Source: Undaria pinnatifida
Taxonomy: Eukaryota > Sar > Phaeophyceae > Laminariales > Alariaceae
Direction: 5' to 3'
Assembly (NCBI GenBank): GCA_012845835.1
Contig: JABAKD010000010.1
Coordinates: 13,052,973-13,116,972, forward strand
Length of the DNA: 64,000 nt
Part shown: piece after piece, positions 47,875 through 59,165 of the stretch
Position numbering within the stretch: position 1 is the stretch's first letter
How the letters are laid out: each line of letters starts with the position of its first letter
Program-made: the position numbers and the translations under genes
The notes under the pieces: generated by a model
The model's input: the letters and a program-made list of their open reading frames with translations, nothing else
The model's database searches: none
Told to the model about the DNA's origin: nothing

Positions 47875-47975
47875 ATGAATCGCAAACTTCCTCCCTTCCT
47901 CCCTTCTTCCCTCCCTCCCTCCCTCCCTCTCTCCCTCCCTCCCTCCCTTCGTTCGTTCCTTCCTTCCTTCCCCTC
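47875..47975. repeat. (CCCT)n/(TTCC)n tract
   Basis: CTCCCTCCCTCCCTCCCTC gives way to TTCGTTCGTTCCTTCCTTCC. The minus-strand Arg/Glu/Gly-rich ORFs are artefacts. Confidence 0.95.
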
Positions 47976-48077
47976 ACGAGCACATACGTGAATACCTGGT
48001 ACATATGGTGCACCGATACAGCAGTACCTCTGGTATGCAGACTGCTGTCGTACATATAATGGCTTCTGCTGCTGTTG

Positions 48078-48152
48078 AGGTGATGACGAGGATGGATGAT
48101 GATGATTATGATGATGATTATGATGGTGATGATGATGGTGATGATGCTGCTG
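48078..48152. repeat. (GATGAT)n trinucleotide tract
   Basis: It is an imperfect GAT/TAT repeat; a related one lies at 48934-48972. Confidence 0.9.
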
Positions 48153-48329
48153 GTGTTTGTGTGCGGGCGTGTGGCTGGTGGGTTGGCTTCTTCTGCCTGC
48201 CACCGTTTCGTCTCACGGCAAACCTGGGTTGCTTCTACCGAGCGATATCCTAATACCTTAGCTCGTGAACAAGACTGGTAGTCGTTTGCTACCTGGCACG
48301 TCGTTTCCTTCCTTCCTTCCTTCCTACCT

Positions 48330-48645
48330 GGTACTTTTTTTTTTTTCACACACATGTACTTTCCACCCTCTGGACAAAACGTGGTCCCAGGTGTCGTCCC
48401 TTCTCCCCCGGTTCTTGCCTTCAATTTTTATCGCGCATATGGGTTCAGCAATCCCACTGCTCGTCGATTTTGCATCGAGTGTTGCTAACTCATGCTCTCG
48501 TGCTTTTCGCAAGTCGTTTTGTGCACAAGAAAAAGTCCCCGCGAATTTATGCGAGTATGCACTCGGCGGGATTCGAACTCACGACACTGACCTATACCAC
48601 GCTCGAGGATAACCTGATACGCCACCGGGGCGACCGACAGAACAC
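48330..48645 (-). mobile_element. tRNA-derived SINE with poly(A) tail, copy 2 (inverted)
   Basis: Reverse complement: TGGCGTATCAGG is the A-box and GAGTTCGAATCCCGCC includes a good B-box. The body matches the copy at 8637 (GCAGTGGGATTGCTGAACCC, GGCAAGAACCGGGG). The A tail is the T run at 48337-48348 on the + strand. A (TTCC)n tract flanks the tail. Confidence 0.75.
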
Positions 48646-48689
48646 TAAGAGATACCAGGTATATGCAGCAAACTACTCTCGTACCTGCC

Positions 48690-48905
48690 AGGCATATTAT
48701 AAAAACAAAAATATACTCCAGCTGTGAGATCGAAGATATCGTCGAAACTCATCATCTTTCCAAGCTGTGTGTGACACTCCGATCGCGCGTATTCCTGGGT
48801 GTGTGTCCTCATTAAGGGTATAGGTCGACGACTTCCCTTGGAACTACAATGTAGCTTGTACCAGGGTCAACAGGGTGATGTTAATCAATCTGTGCGCGGA
48901 ATAGC
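48690..48905 (-). repeat. Family A 3'-end copy 9 (inverted, 5'-truncated)
   Basis: The match starts at ATTATAAAAACAAAAATATACTCCAG and stops after CTGTGCGCGGAATA at about 48905, where (GATGAT)n sequence takes over. Confidence 0.85.
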
Positions 48906-50366
48906 GTATATATGTCAACCTGTGACTGCTGCTGATGATGATGATGATGACGATGATGTTGGTGATGATGATTGTATGCGAGCGTGCGTGCTCACGATGG
49001 GTGTGCCTGCCACGGTGCCGGGCCACTGCGGCAGACCTGTTGCTTGCACGGAGTGATATTATAGCTCGTGAACACGCCTAGTATTCGGTTGCTGCATCGT
49101 AGCCTTCTTTCCTTCCTTCCTTCCTCTCACAGAGGTATACGCGTACTCTATTAGACTACCCTTCTGCATAGCTGCAACTACTGCTGCTGCTGCTAATTGA
49201 TGGCGAGTTGACGCACGGTGAAGTGTGCTCGCGATGGGTGTAGGGCTTTCCTCCTGCCACCGTTCCGGGAAGTGGTATTACAGAGTAAGCTCGTGAGCAC
49301 GAAGGCACATATACCGGTAGGCATTGCCGTGCTGGCTCTAGCTCCTCAATCAGCTTCAGCTTCGCGGCAGTTCTTTGCGCTTCGCAGTGCCTCCGCTCTT
49401 GAATAAGTCGGTGCGCATAGTGTAGCTGTTGTACGAGTAAGAATGTAGTGGTGCTGTACAGAACAGGACACCCAATAAGAAACGAGACGATAAGAAAGCC
49501 AGGCTGATATTATACCAGGTACAGGAATGTAAGAAACGGAGATGTTATACTTACGTTAACGTAACGCGCCCTTTCGCCAAAAAGAAGACCGACCTGGATC
49601 AGTGGTGCTGTTTCTTATTATTTATAGGTGTGCTGTACTGCTGCAGTTGTATGCATGGTACGTACTACTGTACGTACTTCGTGTTTACCTGTTTCGCGCC
49701 TGCCGTGCCATATTGTTAACAGCAGTGTAACAAGCTACAGGTCTGCACACTGAGGATAGCAACAAAGGATAGCACAGAATAACAGCGATGGGCGTGTATC
49801 CTGTCCAATACTCGTAGACTGGACGCACGAATACAGCTTCTCCTCTCATGTTATCCTAGTGTTGTACGCATAATGGTCCGCTCTTCGAGGAGCTATTGGA
49901 TGCGGCGTTAGGTCTTGTGGCACCGTTCGAGGCAGCCCTCTGTTAATTGCTCCATTCAAAACCTTGTGTCTCTGCCGCCGCTGCTATGATGTGCTGCCCG
50001 TCACCCTGATGTATCGTACCCGACTGCTTATCTATACAGTATGCAACAGTATACTCACTAACTACTACCCTGATACCCACCAGTCCCCTGGTATTTCACC
50101 TGTACAGTATGCAACAGTATACCCACTACCTACTAGCTAGCACCCGCTAAATGCCCTGGTGTTTCATCGATCAACAGGGCTGGGCAGGGTAGACTTTAAC
50201 ACTACTAGACTACTGATTCAAATAAATATTACTGTTAACATGATCATGTCTGTCCTGTGCTCTCAGTCATCCTCAAATTTTCATTTTTCAAGTATTAGTA
50301 TGATGAGGCTTGGTGCTGTGCCCTCAGCCATCCTCTGGTTTTCGCTTTCTTCATATTTCGGTCCAG
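48906..50366. other. No confident gene
   Basis: Short GAT and TTCC repeats and a GTATGCAACAGTATAC palindromic repeat seen twice, near 50039 and 50106. Confidence 0.4.
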
Positions 50367-50412
50367 GAACGCTCTGGTATCCCGGGAGTCCTCCCTCTCC
50401 GACGACTTCGAA
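50367..50412 (+). CDS. Possible 46-nt microexon
   Basis: A strong pyrimidine tract ends in GGTCCAG, and 46 nt later lies GAA|GTGAGC. One frame reads NALVSRESSLSDDFE. In another frame its leftover bases fit the coiled-coil exon at 52607. The evidence is splice signals only. Confidence 0.2.
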
Positions 50413-51384
50413 GTGAGCCTGCGCTGCGGTGTCACAGCTCGCACTACAGTAATCGGGCTTTTTGTGTAGTGCTCTTGTTAGGATTTTAAGCCTGTGAGAT
50501 ACCTGAATAGATTTGTGGTCGATCAGTCGTTTCGGTTTTCTACGTGCTGTTAGATCAATTTGTGGCTTGGTCTAAAATTAGTGTCAGGGATTGGTCGATC
50601 TGCTTTTACGGGCCCTTGGCATGGGAAACTGACGTTTTCAGTACAAACTGCCGTTTTCAGTACATGATGGCTAGGGTTAAGTCTGCGGGTCTTAGGTCCG
50701 TCGGCAGCCCCGACTAGGCCGCCGGCGAAGCCCCCTTGTGGTCTACTATGGTATGTTCCAGCAGCCTACCGATACATCGTTGATACCTCGCTTGTATGAT
50801 ATGTGTGTGCTTGTTTTTGCTGTTATTGCTGGAGCTGTGAGTCGGCAGGGTTTCTCGACTTATGACTAACCGGTGGGTACCGTTGGCCAACTATTATTTT
50901 CTGACTTCAGTCGTCACGTCGGCTGGCGGAACGAGCCATATCACCCCCCCCCCCCCCCCCCTCCCCCCCCCCCCGCCCCGCGACCATTAAAGGAAAAACA
51001 CATCCCGCATCGAAGAGCCGTTCATGTAAGTATGGAAACCCAACAAGTCGAATAGTCGGCACCTCCGGGAAACGACTATTATTCAAATTCATAACTAGTC
51101 GGTGGCCTAAGTCGTGCCGACTCACAGCTCTATTTAACGCTGTTGCGTGCTTTCCAATAAACTGCGTCCAAGGAAAAACGTCCCGTAATGTAGACCCGTC
51201 GGAACTGCTCGTCGAAAGGTATGATGGCGCCACGCTTGCCTGCACATACAGTAACCTATTTTTTGTACCTGGTATCAATCGAACATACCAGGTATACGAG
51301 TATGTGCGACGAGTGGAGGCGAGAACTATGAGCTTCATAAAAGGCTTTCGATTTCCGAATGTCGACGCGTCGGATAGGCCACCG

Positions 51385-51512
51385 ATCCCCGCTTGGTGAT
51401 CTAGGTCTTTTCAGGGAAGATCTGTATAGTCTAGCTCATGTTACCGGGTGAGAGCCGTACGATCTGCTGCATGATCTAGCGCACGTTTGCAGGTTTGGAT
51501 CTGTACTCTATT
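51385..51512 (+). repeat. Family G repeat, copy 1
   Basis: CCGATCCCCGCTTGGTGATC, GGGAAGATCTGTATAGTCTA and ACGATCTGCTGCATGATCTA match 63430-63560. A family A copy begins immediately after it. Confidence 0.75.
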
Positions 51513-51830
51513 ATATATTATAAAATAAAAATACACTCCAGCTGTGAGATCGAAGATTTTGTCGAAACTCATCTTTGCAAGCTGTGTGTGATACTCCGAT
51601 TGCGCGCATTACGAGTTGTGTGTCCTCATTAACGATATTGGTCGGCGACTCCCCTTGGAACTACAGTGTAGCTATCAGGGTCAACAGGGTGATGTTAGTC
51701 AGTCTGTGCGCGGAAACTATAAATCCCGTTTTTGAGGCGGACAAAATCTGACTGCTGTGGAAGGAAATGCATCAGTTTATCAAGTGAATCCTGTAAGTCG
51801 AATAACCGGTGAGGGGATTATATATATACC
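51513..51830 (-). repeat. Family A 3'-end copy 10 (inverted, 5'-truncated)
   Basis: This runs from TAAAAATACACTCCAGCTG to AATAACCGGTGAGGGGAT. It abuts a family G repeat on its left and (TATA)n on its right. Confidence 0.85.
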
Positions 51831-51884
51831 CTGCGCAACATCTCTCATCTGCAGATACAGGGTCCACTGTAGATTTGTCTACAT

Positions 51885-51965
51885 TATAGATCTATATGAT
51901 CTACCAGGTATATGATCTGTATGATCTATGTGATCTATATGATCTATGTGATCTGTATTTTCTGT
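51885..51965. repeat. TATGATCTA short tandem repeat
   Basis: ATGATCTATGTGATCTATAT-type units of about 9-10 bp repeat seven or so times. Confidence 0.85.
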
Positions 51966-52606
51966 CCGAGACGTGCAAAGGTTCAACTACTAGCACGGTA
52001 CCATGGAACCATCCCACGCTAGGGGTGCAGCATATTATAAGAATTTTCTGAGCTCGTAACATGAGGAGCTCAACACCTCACCCGACCTAAACATGCCTTC
52101 GAAGACAGACATTCGTTCACGCAACCCGACTGGCCTTTCCATGCGCTAGTCCTAAAAAACAATTCTGGTAAAAATTCGAGTCATAGCCGATAGTTCCCGA
52201 CTGGAGGACCTCAACCGGTCAGGAACGGTGGGCCCCAACTGTGGAGCCCCCGCCGTGGGATGACTCCGATGGATAGCTATGTGCGTGTAGACACACCCCG
52301 TGAGCTTCGCAAAGCGTTTCAACTCCCACGTGTTGAACTACAGCAAGCTCATTAGTTCCGATAGCTGATGTGGCATGTACTGCCGTATTTTCGCTTTTTT
52401 TGTAGCAACCACCCGGCAAAGAGCAGGCGAAGAATCGTTGAATGGCGGGCAAGCAACCCATGCCATGCCTGGTATCACACAACGGCAACATCGCACACAC
52501 ACGCAAAGACAGCAACACTACCATGGCGGCGGCAGCAGCAGCAGCAGCAGCAGCAGCATTGATTGGCGCGCTAACGCTGCCATGGGCTTTCGATCTGTTC
52601 TTGCAG

Positions 52607-52700
52607 GGATGCACTCCAGGGGACGGTCGAGGCCCAAGAAAGGGACATCGACGAGCTCAAGAAGAGCGTCTACGAGCTGTCCTACATGGTCTCCATGCAG
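52607..52700 (+). CDS. Candidate coiled-coil exon
   Basis: The segment is bounded by GATCTGTTCTTGCAG before it and CAG|GTGCAT after it. In the frame with one leading base it encodes DALQGTVEAQERDIDELKKS followed by VYELSYMVSMQ, a clear heptad-like coiled coil. It is 94 nt with start phase 1 and end phase 0. The upstream CAG/GCA run at 52533-52557 is in the presumed intron or an earlier exon. The parent gene is not identified; the + strand WD40 gene downstream is one candidate. Confidence 0.45.
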
Positions 52701-54244
52701 GTGCATTTCTCCCCACACCCACTCTCTTTGCGTATGAATGCGATGTGTTTGGTAGGTTGCAGTAGTGGTCACTCTGTGTGGTGCCGACGACCCGCTACAG
52801 TGCCTGTGAACCATCAGTAGTGGTATTATTAGCCTGTGGATTAGTGCCGGTTTCCTCTATAATGCCGGTGTTTCCGGCCGGGGTCATACCGGCTCTATTG
52901 ACGAACCGCTACTGGTACACTCGGGACATACACGGATGTCACACCGGCCCCGTTTTGTGACCCGCACAGCAAGTAAATTCAGTTGGGTTTGGGCCCGCCA
53001 CCAACTAATGTCTAGCCGTGAACTCCAGCCATCTCACATCGCCGGCTTCATTATTATTATAATAGTAGAGCTGTGAGTCGGCACGACTTTAGTCACCAAC
53101 TAGTCTATAGTCGGAATAGTAGCTAGTGGTTTCCCGCGCGAATCGACTATCCGACTTATGTTTGAGTTTCCATACTTGCGGGAAGGATTTCCTAACATGG
53201 GAGGCATTTGTTTCCCCTTTTGGAGCAGCCCCCCCTCGCCCGGTGGGCCCGGATTTGGGCTCGCTTCGCTCGGCTGACTTACGTCGGTGAGCCGGCTGGC
53301 CATCAGTTGGCTCCATCAGCAGACTTTACCAACGAAAGTCAGTTAGTTGGCTAACAAAAGCTACCGATTAGTTGCTGGTCGTGAAATCCAGCCGTCTTAC
53401 AGGCCTAGTTAGTGTATATCCTTCGATTGTTGGTCCTGCAGCATTTGTTACTAGCAAGGTAGACTACATAAACTAGTTTGTTGTAAAACTATCGTTGTAT
53501 TGTGGGATGAAGCCAGTTTTGATGTAAAATTTAGCTTTCGTTTGTGCATATTATATCTATATCCAGTGCGTTCATGCGGTAGAGCTATACCTGCTGTAGT
53601 GCGGAAGCCCTATCCACCATATCCCCACTACTGTAGAGCTATCATTTGAATGTTAGCATGGCCACGATCCCTCCGCCCCAATTCCCCCCCCGCCCCCCTT
53701 CCACTCTCCCTCCGTCCCTCTAACAACCCCTTTCAAAACCGCGCCCCCCCTTCCCCCGCCCCCCCCTCACTCCCAATTCCTCTCCCCCCCCCCTGAAAAT
53801 AAACAAACGTCTCCTGCTGGTGAACGTATCCCGTCGCCATGGCACTGAAGGGGAGCGCGGGGTTGGCTCCTGTGTCGGCGAGCCTCGCCCCTGAACCAGC
53901 GGGGCCGGGATTAACCCGCAACGGCGTCGGTGAGAAGAAACATTAAAAAAACAAATAAAGGCGAAACGAAGACAGTGGACACCCGATTTGAAGAGATTGG
54001 ATAACGCCTCGGAGCAGCCCGGATAGTTGGTCGCTGTTATCTCCGTCCCGCTCTTTTTTTTCTCCTATTGTTGGGGTATCTTTTCATCTAGATTGTTGTG
54101 TAGGAGATGCAAGGCGTGACAGATTTGGCCGCTCTTGATTCCGTTTTCTCTTTGTTCCGGACGCTCTTAACTCGTTTCCAAACTCCTGAAATCATCCTGT
54201 TCTAAGTTCAAGTGTTTTATCCCCGTGTCGGGAGTGCGGTGCTA
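52701..54244. other. No confident gene
   Basis: Includes C-rich 53670-53800 and a segment at 53065-53400 with AGTCGGC/GACTTA repeats resembling 50830-51125. Confidence 0.4.
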
Positions 54245-54455
54245 AATGGGTCAACCCCTTCAGAGCCCCAAACCCCCTCCCTATAGTAATTCCAAGTATA
54301 TTGTCGAAAAAAACGGGTTTCTAGTTGCCAAGGCGTTGAATCGGGCACCCCGCTGAAGTCAGTTTAATTAACCGTTTTAACACCGCAGTCCCGACATGGG
54401 AGCAAAACACTTGGAGTTAGACTAGGATCATTTCAGGAGTTGGAAATGGGTTAAT
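54245..54455 (+). repeat. Family I repeat, longest copy
   Basis: It joins the segment shared with 41238-41335 (GAGCCCCAAACCCCCTCCCT) to that shared with 34985-35070 (ACAAAACACTTGG-like sequence). Two separate fragments elsewhere thus belong to one element. Confidence 0.7.
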
Positions 54456-54963
54456 GCCGAGGACAAGCTGTATCATATATGCTCTGCACGATTTTGGTTG
54501 TAGTTGTGTGTGTCTTGTGTTTTTTCCTGATGGTTCAGTTACCATCCTTGCTCTGTACCGTCTTCATGGGTGTTTTTTTTTTTGTGTGTTACGTTGATCC
54601 TGTGATTCCTTGTTTGTTTTAGTATCCCCCGTCCAGAACTGCTGGAGCCTGTCCGGTGACCGTAGACTAGGTCATACGGCGGTTATCTAATGAGATAACT
54701 GCAGAGAATAAGAAGAAGAGATTCCAGAAAACAACTCGTAGAGTGTGCTTTTCACGACGAGTTTTATGTTTATTTTTTCTTGTTTTTAGCGTTGTTAATT
54801 TTCCCTGCGGCACGGATTGATATCAGGACATTGTTGTTGTTGATTGCAGTATCGGTAGTTGGCACTACACCTCTGATGTGTACAACAGAGTGTTGGTCTA
54901 CGGGCACCGCTGCCGCCAACACCACCCCAAACATCACTACCCCAACCACTCCCACCGTCTACT

Positions 54964-55137
54964 ATGGATGCTGTTGCAGGGGTGCAACCGCCGAGCCGAG
55001 CGGTGTTCGACCCTCGCGTGGGCCCCACCGCGCAGCAGGTGGACTCGCTGGGTCTTATCGGCGGCGAAGCGGGCATGGGGGTAGGATCCAGCAGCGGCGT
55101 GGCGGCGGACCGTGTGCTTGTTGCTGAGGCGAAGCTG
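54964..55137 (+). CDS. Candidate coding exon, possible start of the WD40 or a neighbouring gene
   Basis: An open stretch from ATG at 54964 ends exactly at CTG|GTGAGG (55137). It encodes MDAVAGVQPPSRAVFDPRVG and then a Gly/Ala/Val-rich tail. A pyrimidine-rich run and TGTTGCAG at 54972-54979 offer an alternative reading as an internal exon starting at 54980. Nothing in it identifies a family. It lies on the same strand as the WD40 exons 5.2 kb away; membership in one gene is unproven. Confidence 0.4.
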
Positions 55138-56212
55138 GTGAGGAATAAACAGATACCGGGTACCCGATGTGTCCAGAAATATAGGGACCACATAATGTTG
55201 ATGTTAATAAAAATACCAATGGTTACGTTGCCGGACATAATGGTATGTCGCGAGCGAGGGGCGAAGGGGGGTGGAGGAAGCGCGTAGTACTTGTGATGCA
55301 TGACCGTAGTCTTGAGTTAAAGGTCATAGGTCCTCACGTCCCTACCATGCCGGGGGGGAGGGGGGCCTGTGGTTGCTGCCTTGCATGGCCGTTGGCTTTC
55401 AGGGCATAGACTCCCTCGCACCTCATACCTATGATGCCGGGGGAAGGGGGGTGGGGGGTGGGGAGGTAGAGGCGAGCATCGATAAGAGCGACTGCTGCTG
55501 CTGCAGTGCTCAGCGGGGGACGCTCCGTACAGAGAAAGAAAGAGACAGCAGCCAGTGTATGCCTGTAAAGTATTAACAAGACAACACCAATACGGGGAAA
55601 CATAGATTTTAGGACCAAATGTGGTTATTAAAAAACGGGGAAGTATGTATGTTTTTTTTTTTTTTTTGTCGTTATCTCGTATGTCCTGATTGATTGCTGT
55701 GGTGCCCTGGAAATGGTATCTGGCGTGCAGGGCAAACACCCCTATGTGGAAACGAGCGAGGGTCGTCCAAGATAGAACTAGTAGCCAGGGAGGGGGACGA
55801 AAGCTGGGGAGAGATTGCACGCACCACGCTCCGCGCCAACGTAACCACCCAGCCTTCGCTTGCGCTCATGCCCCCCCGTATACCGCAAGTTGAAGTTGTT
55901 TGATATGTATATATATATATTCCGGAGTAATAATATACACCGTTCGGCTGCGACATCGAGGATTTTGATTTGTCCGTTTCGCTTTTCTCTGAGCCACACA
56001 TCGTTTGATACGCTTGTTTTTCCCTTTGGTGTTGTTGTGTTTTTTTTTTTCCGGGTTTGTTTGTCCGGTGCTCTCTTGTTTCCTTTTTTTTTCTAGATAC
56101 AGTGCAGGTCTCTCTATAGAGCCGGTTGAGCCTTGCGGGCTTCCTGCTATACGAGTAGTACTTGTGAAATCGCTTGGCACAGGTGGAAATAACCAGTAGT
56201 GGCAGTACACGG
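55138..56212. other. No confident gene
   Basis: Open frames on both strands but no domains. CTGCTG and poly(T) tracts are present. Confidence 0.35.
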
Positions 56213-56283
56213 AGTAGTGCCGGTTGCCGCAATAGTGCCGGTATTTCCGGCAGTCGGCAGTGTAGCGGCAACCGGCACTATCG
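56213..56283. repeat. Hairpin with 16-bp stem, GCCGGTTGCCGC type
   Basis: TAGTGCCGGTTGCCGC is followed about 39 bp later by its complement GCGGCAACCGGCACTA. Related CCGGCACTACTCC / AGCGGCAACCGG segments occur at 29628-29740 and 52835-52880, pointing to a small dispersed element. Confidence 0.8.
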
Positions 56284-56364
56284 AGGGACCACTACTAGGG
56301 GGTTGGAGTCTGTTTTGCGACCACGGACTAGGTCATGGATACGACATGAGTTGCTGCCGGACGT

Positions 56365-56480
56365 TTGAACAGTTCGTACCGAACGCCAACAGTTCATCCG
56401 ACGCACCAACAGTTCACCCGAAACACCCAACAGTTTGTGCGGGACGCCAACATTTCTTCGTCCGACGCACCAACAACCTG
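56365..56480. repeat. Short tandem repeats of CGACGCCAACAGTTC type
   Basis: CGNACGCCAACAGTTCATCC-like units of about 20-24 bp occur about five times, followed by a CAACAGCAACAA-rich tract. Confidence 0.75.
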
Positions 56481-56984
56481 TAACACCAACAGCAACAAGA
56501 GCAACAACCTCTACCTCTAAAAACGCCAACGACCACTACCAGCAACAACAACCGCAACGAAGACCAACGCTCGAATGGGTAAGGTGGACCGTAACCGGAC
56601 CAAGTCCGGCGGAAGGCTGTTTGTTGTCTCATGGCTGGGGGTTTTGTTAGTGGGTGAGCTTGCGCAAGTCCCACACTACCCGGAGGGATGATTTTCCGGG
56701 TGGGTGGTTATCTCCACCCCGCATCTGATCCCCATGGATCAAGTCGTGTCAACATACTCACGCATCCGTATACAACGGCAGCTTGCGCTCCTGAAATAGC
56801 AACGGTGACCGCCGGTAGGGACAGCTCGCGCTATCGCTAAGGCGGGAACCGAAGGACAACACGCCAGAAAACCAGCTGGATTGCGAATAATATAGATTTA
56901 AATTGACACACAGCGTGTGTGAACTTACGTGGAGTATGGTGAGCTCATGCTTTGTGTTACCCCATCCGACGGAGAACAAAATAA

Positions 56985-57198
56985 ACGCACAACACAACAC
57001 AACACTACACAACACTACACAACACAACACAACACAACACAACACAACACAACACAACACAACACAACACAACACAACACAACACAACACAACACAACAC
57101 AACACAACACAACACAACACAACACCGCACAGCACGACACAACACAACACAACACAGCACAACACAACACAACACAACACAACACAACACAACACAAC
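56985..57198. repeat. (AACAC)n pentanucleotide satellite, about 210 bp
   Basis: About 40 units of AACAC, with a few AACACTAC, CCGC and GCAC interruptions near 57003 and 57125-57160. The Thr/Gln/His ORFs on + and Val/Leu/Cys ORFs on - are artefacts. Confidence 0.98.
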
Positions 57199-57639
57199 AA
57201 CGACAACTACTGCTACGAGCTGGTTCCAGCGACCCATACAATTTTCCAAGGTAATATCGTCAATCAACTTCAGGTTCCCACGGTTGGCACAAAAGTTGGA
57301 ACCATATGTTTGCTACCGATTACTAGGACTGTCTATGAAGCGAGCTCACTCGTGTTATAGTCCCCGAAATCCTCGACGAGATACCAGCGAGGAGCGGAAA
57401 AAGTCAAGACCATCCCACCCACCCTACACTGGGTATTCTTTCAACAGTTGTGTTCATTTCCCTTAGGAAATACTGCTGCGCTGAGGGCACTTCGACCGAA
57501 GGCACCCTCAGCGCGGGTGGTGTATCCACAGGTGAGGACCTTCTGCGGGAGCAGGAGGCCTCATCCAATCCAATACTGAAATGAAATGATCGGTAACAGA
57601 GTTAAAGAATACCGCAGTTATGTTCTGTAGGGTTTGTGG

Positions 57640-57985
57640 ATTCCGGGTAAGGGTGTGGGAGTCTTACAGAACTTCCAGAAGTTTCGGGTACGGGTATGAA
57701 AGTGTTACAGAACTTCCAAAAGTTCCGTGTATTGTGGCACAGGCGTACAGAACTCACAGAAGTTCCGGGGGGGTACGAAAAGGTGCTGTACCCGTACCCC
57801 GGGTATTGTGGCACGGCGTGTACAAAACTCACAGAAATTCCGGGTGCGGATATGAAAATCTTACAGAACTTCCAGAAGTTCCGGGTATTGTGGCACGGGC
57901 GTACAAAACTTACAGAAGTTCCAGGTACGGGTATGAATGTCCTACATAACTTACAGAAGTTCCGGGTACGGGTAATACCCGGGTA
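57640..57985. repeat. Minisatellite F, array 1
   Basis: About seven units carry ACAGAACTTCCAGAAGTTCC, then GGGTACGGGTATGAA or GGGTATTGTGGCACGGGCGT. GAACTTC-CA-GAAGTTC forms a 7-bp palindromic stem. Unit length is about 50-60 bp. Confidence 0.9.
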
Positions 57986-58789
57986 AATGCACACCCCCTC
58001 GGGGGGGAGTTCGATTTGAAGTGGAGGATTTAATCCAACTTGCTTGGATGGCATGTTCTCACCGGGCCAATGTCCCCGAGGCAATCTGTCGTAGCTTTAA
58101 GGGGATTATGAATTATCGACAAAACCATCACCGAGAGAGGCGATAAATCGTGAACCTCGATGATTGGCGACGGGGCAGCAGCCGCGCTCACGGCTTTACT
58201 GCACTGTAACAGATCATACCGTACCATAGCGTACCCGGCTGTGGCGCTTTAAATTAGATAAAAGGCGGTCGCGATAAAAGCCAAGTGCCGTAACAAAGAA
58301 GCGAAACTACCGAAACCACAGAGGATAGTGCAAGACGTCGATGGTAGCTGCATCGCCGTCACGGCAGATCTATGTATTATTGTTCCGATCGGAGATCACA
58401 TTGACAATACGCAACACGTCGTTTCCCGATAGGAGCTAAATTTTTCGTATGATATGTTTCCGCCAAATCGAATCGTTCGAATTCGATTCATAAACAATGA
58501 ATATTTTTCGATTCAAAAGTGTCCTTCGTTAATATAATACGTGCCCACGGGTTAAAAACGAAAGAAACAAGAACAGGACCTACAGCAGCAGTAGTAGTAG
58601 TAGTAGTAGGTGCTACTATTAGTATCATCACTATCATCATATGCGATAGGTACTGCTACATACAGCTGTACTTTTTCGGTGTTCGATTGGTGTCACTGAC
58701 AAGATATGACATCATAATAAAATGCATACGTAGTACACACTTTGGGTTGTTAAACCTGAATGAATGCATGTAATGTGGGCTCCCCGGGT

Positions 58790-59165
58790 ATTGTAACAAA
58801 GGTATACCCGTACCCCGGGTATTGTGCTGATCTTACAGAAGTCCCAGAAGTTCCGGGTTAGGGTATGGGGGTCTTACAGAACTTACAGAAGTTCCGGGTA
58901 CGGTACGGAAGTGTTAAAGAACTCACAGAAGTTCCGGGTATTGTGGCACGGGCGTACAGAACTCACATTTTACTAAGTTATAAAAATGATATACCCGTAC
59001 CCCGGGTATTTGTGGCACTGGCGTACAGAACTTCCAGAAGTTCCGGGTACGGGTATGCCTATGGTACAGAACTTCCAGAAGTTCCGGGTACGGGTATGAA
59101 TGTCCTACAGAACTCACAGAAGTTCTTTGTAGGGTAAAACTCGAGGGGTAAATACCCCGGGTATG
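58790..59165. repeat. Minisatellite F, array 2
   Basis: It has the same unit as 57640-57985, with the same TACCCGTACCCCGGGTATTG variant. About 800 bp of non-repeat DNA separates the two arrays. Confidence 0.9.

Noticed and set aside
47640-48424. Minus-strand His-rich and Arg/Glu/Gly-rich ORFs
   Set aside because: They come from GAT and CCCT microsatellites.
56758-57466. Long Val/Leu/Cys and Thr/Gln/His ORFs on both strands
   Set aside because: They are translations of the (AACAC)n satellite.
57640-59165. Heat-shock elements in the GAACTTCCAGAAGTTC units
   Set aside because: GAA and TTC are spaced by one base rather than two at the outer pairs, so this is not a proper HSE array.
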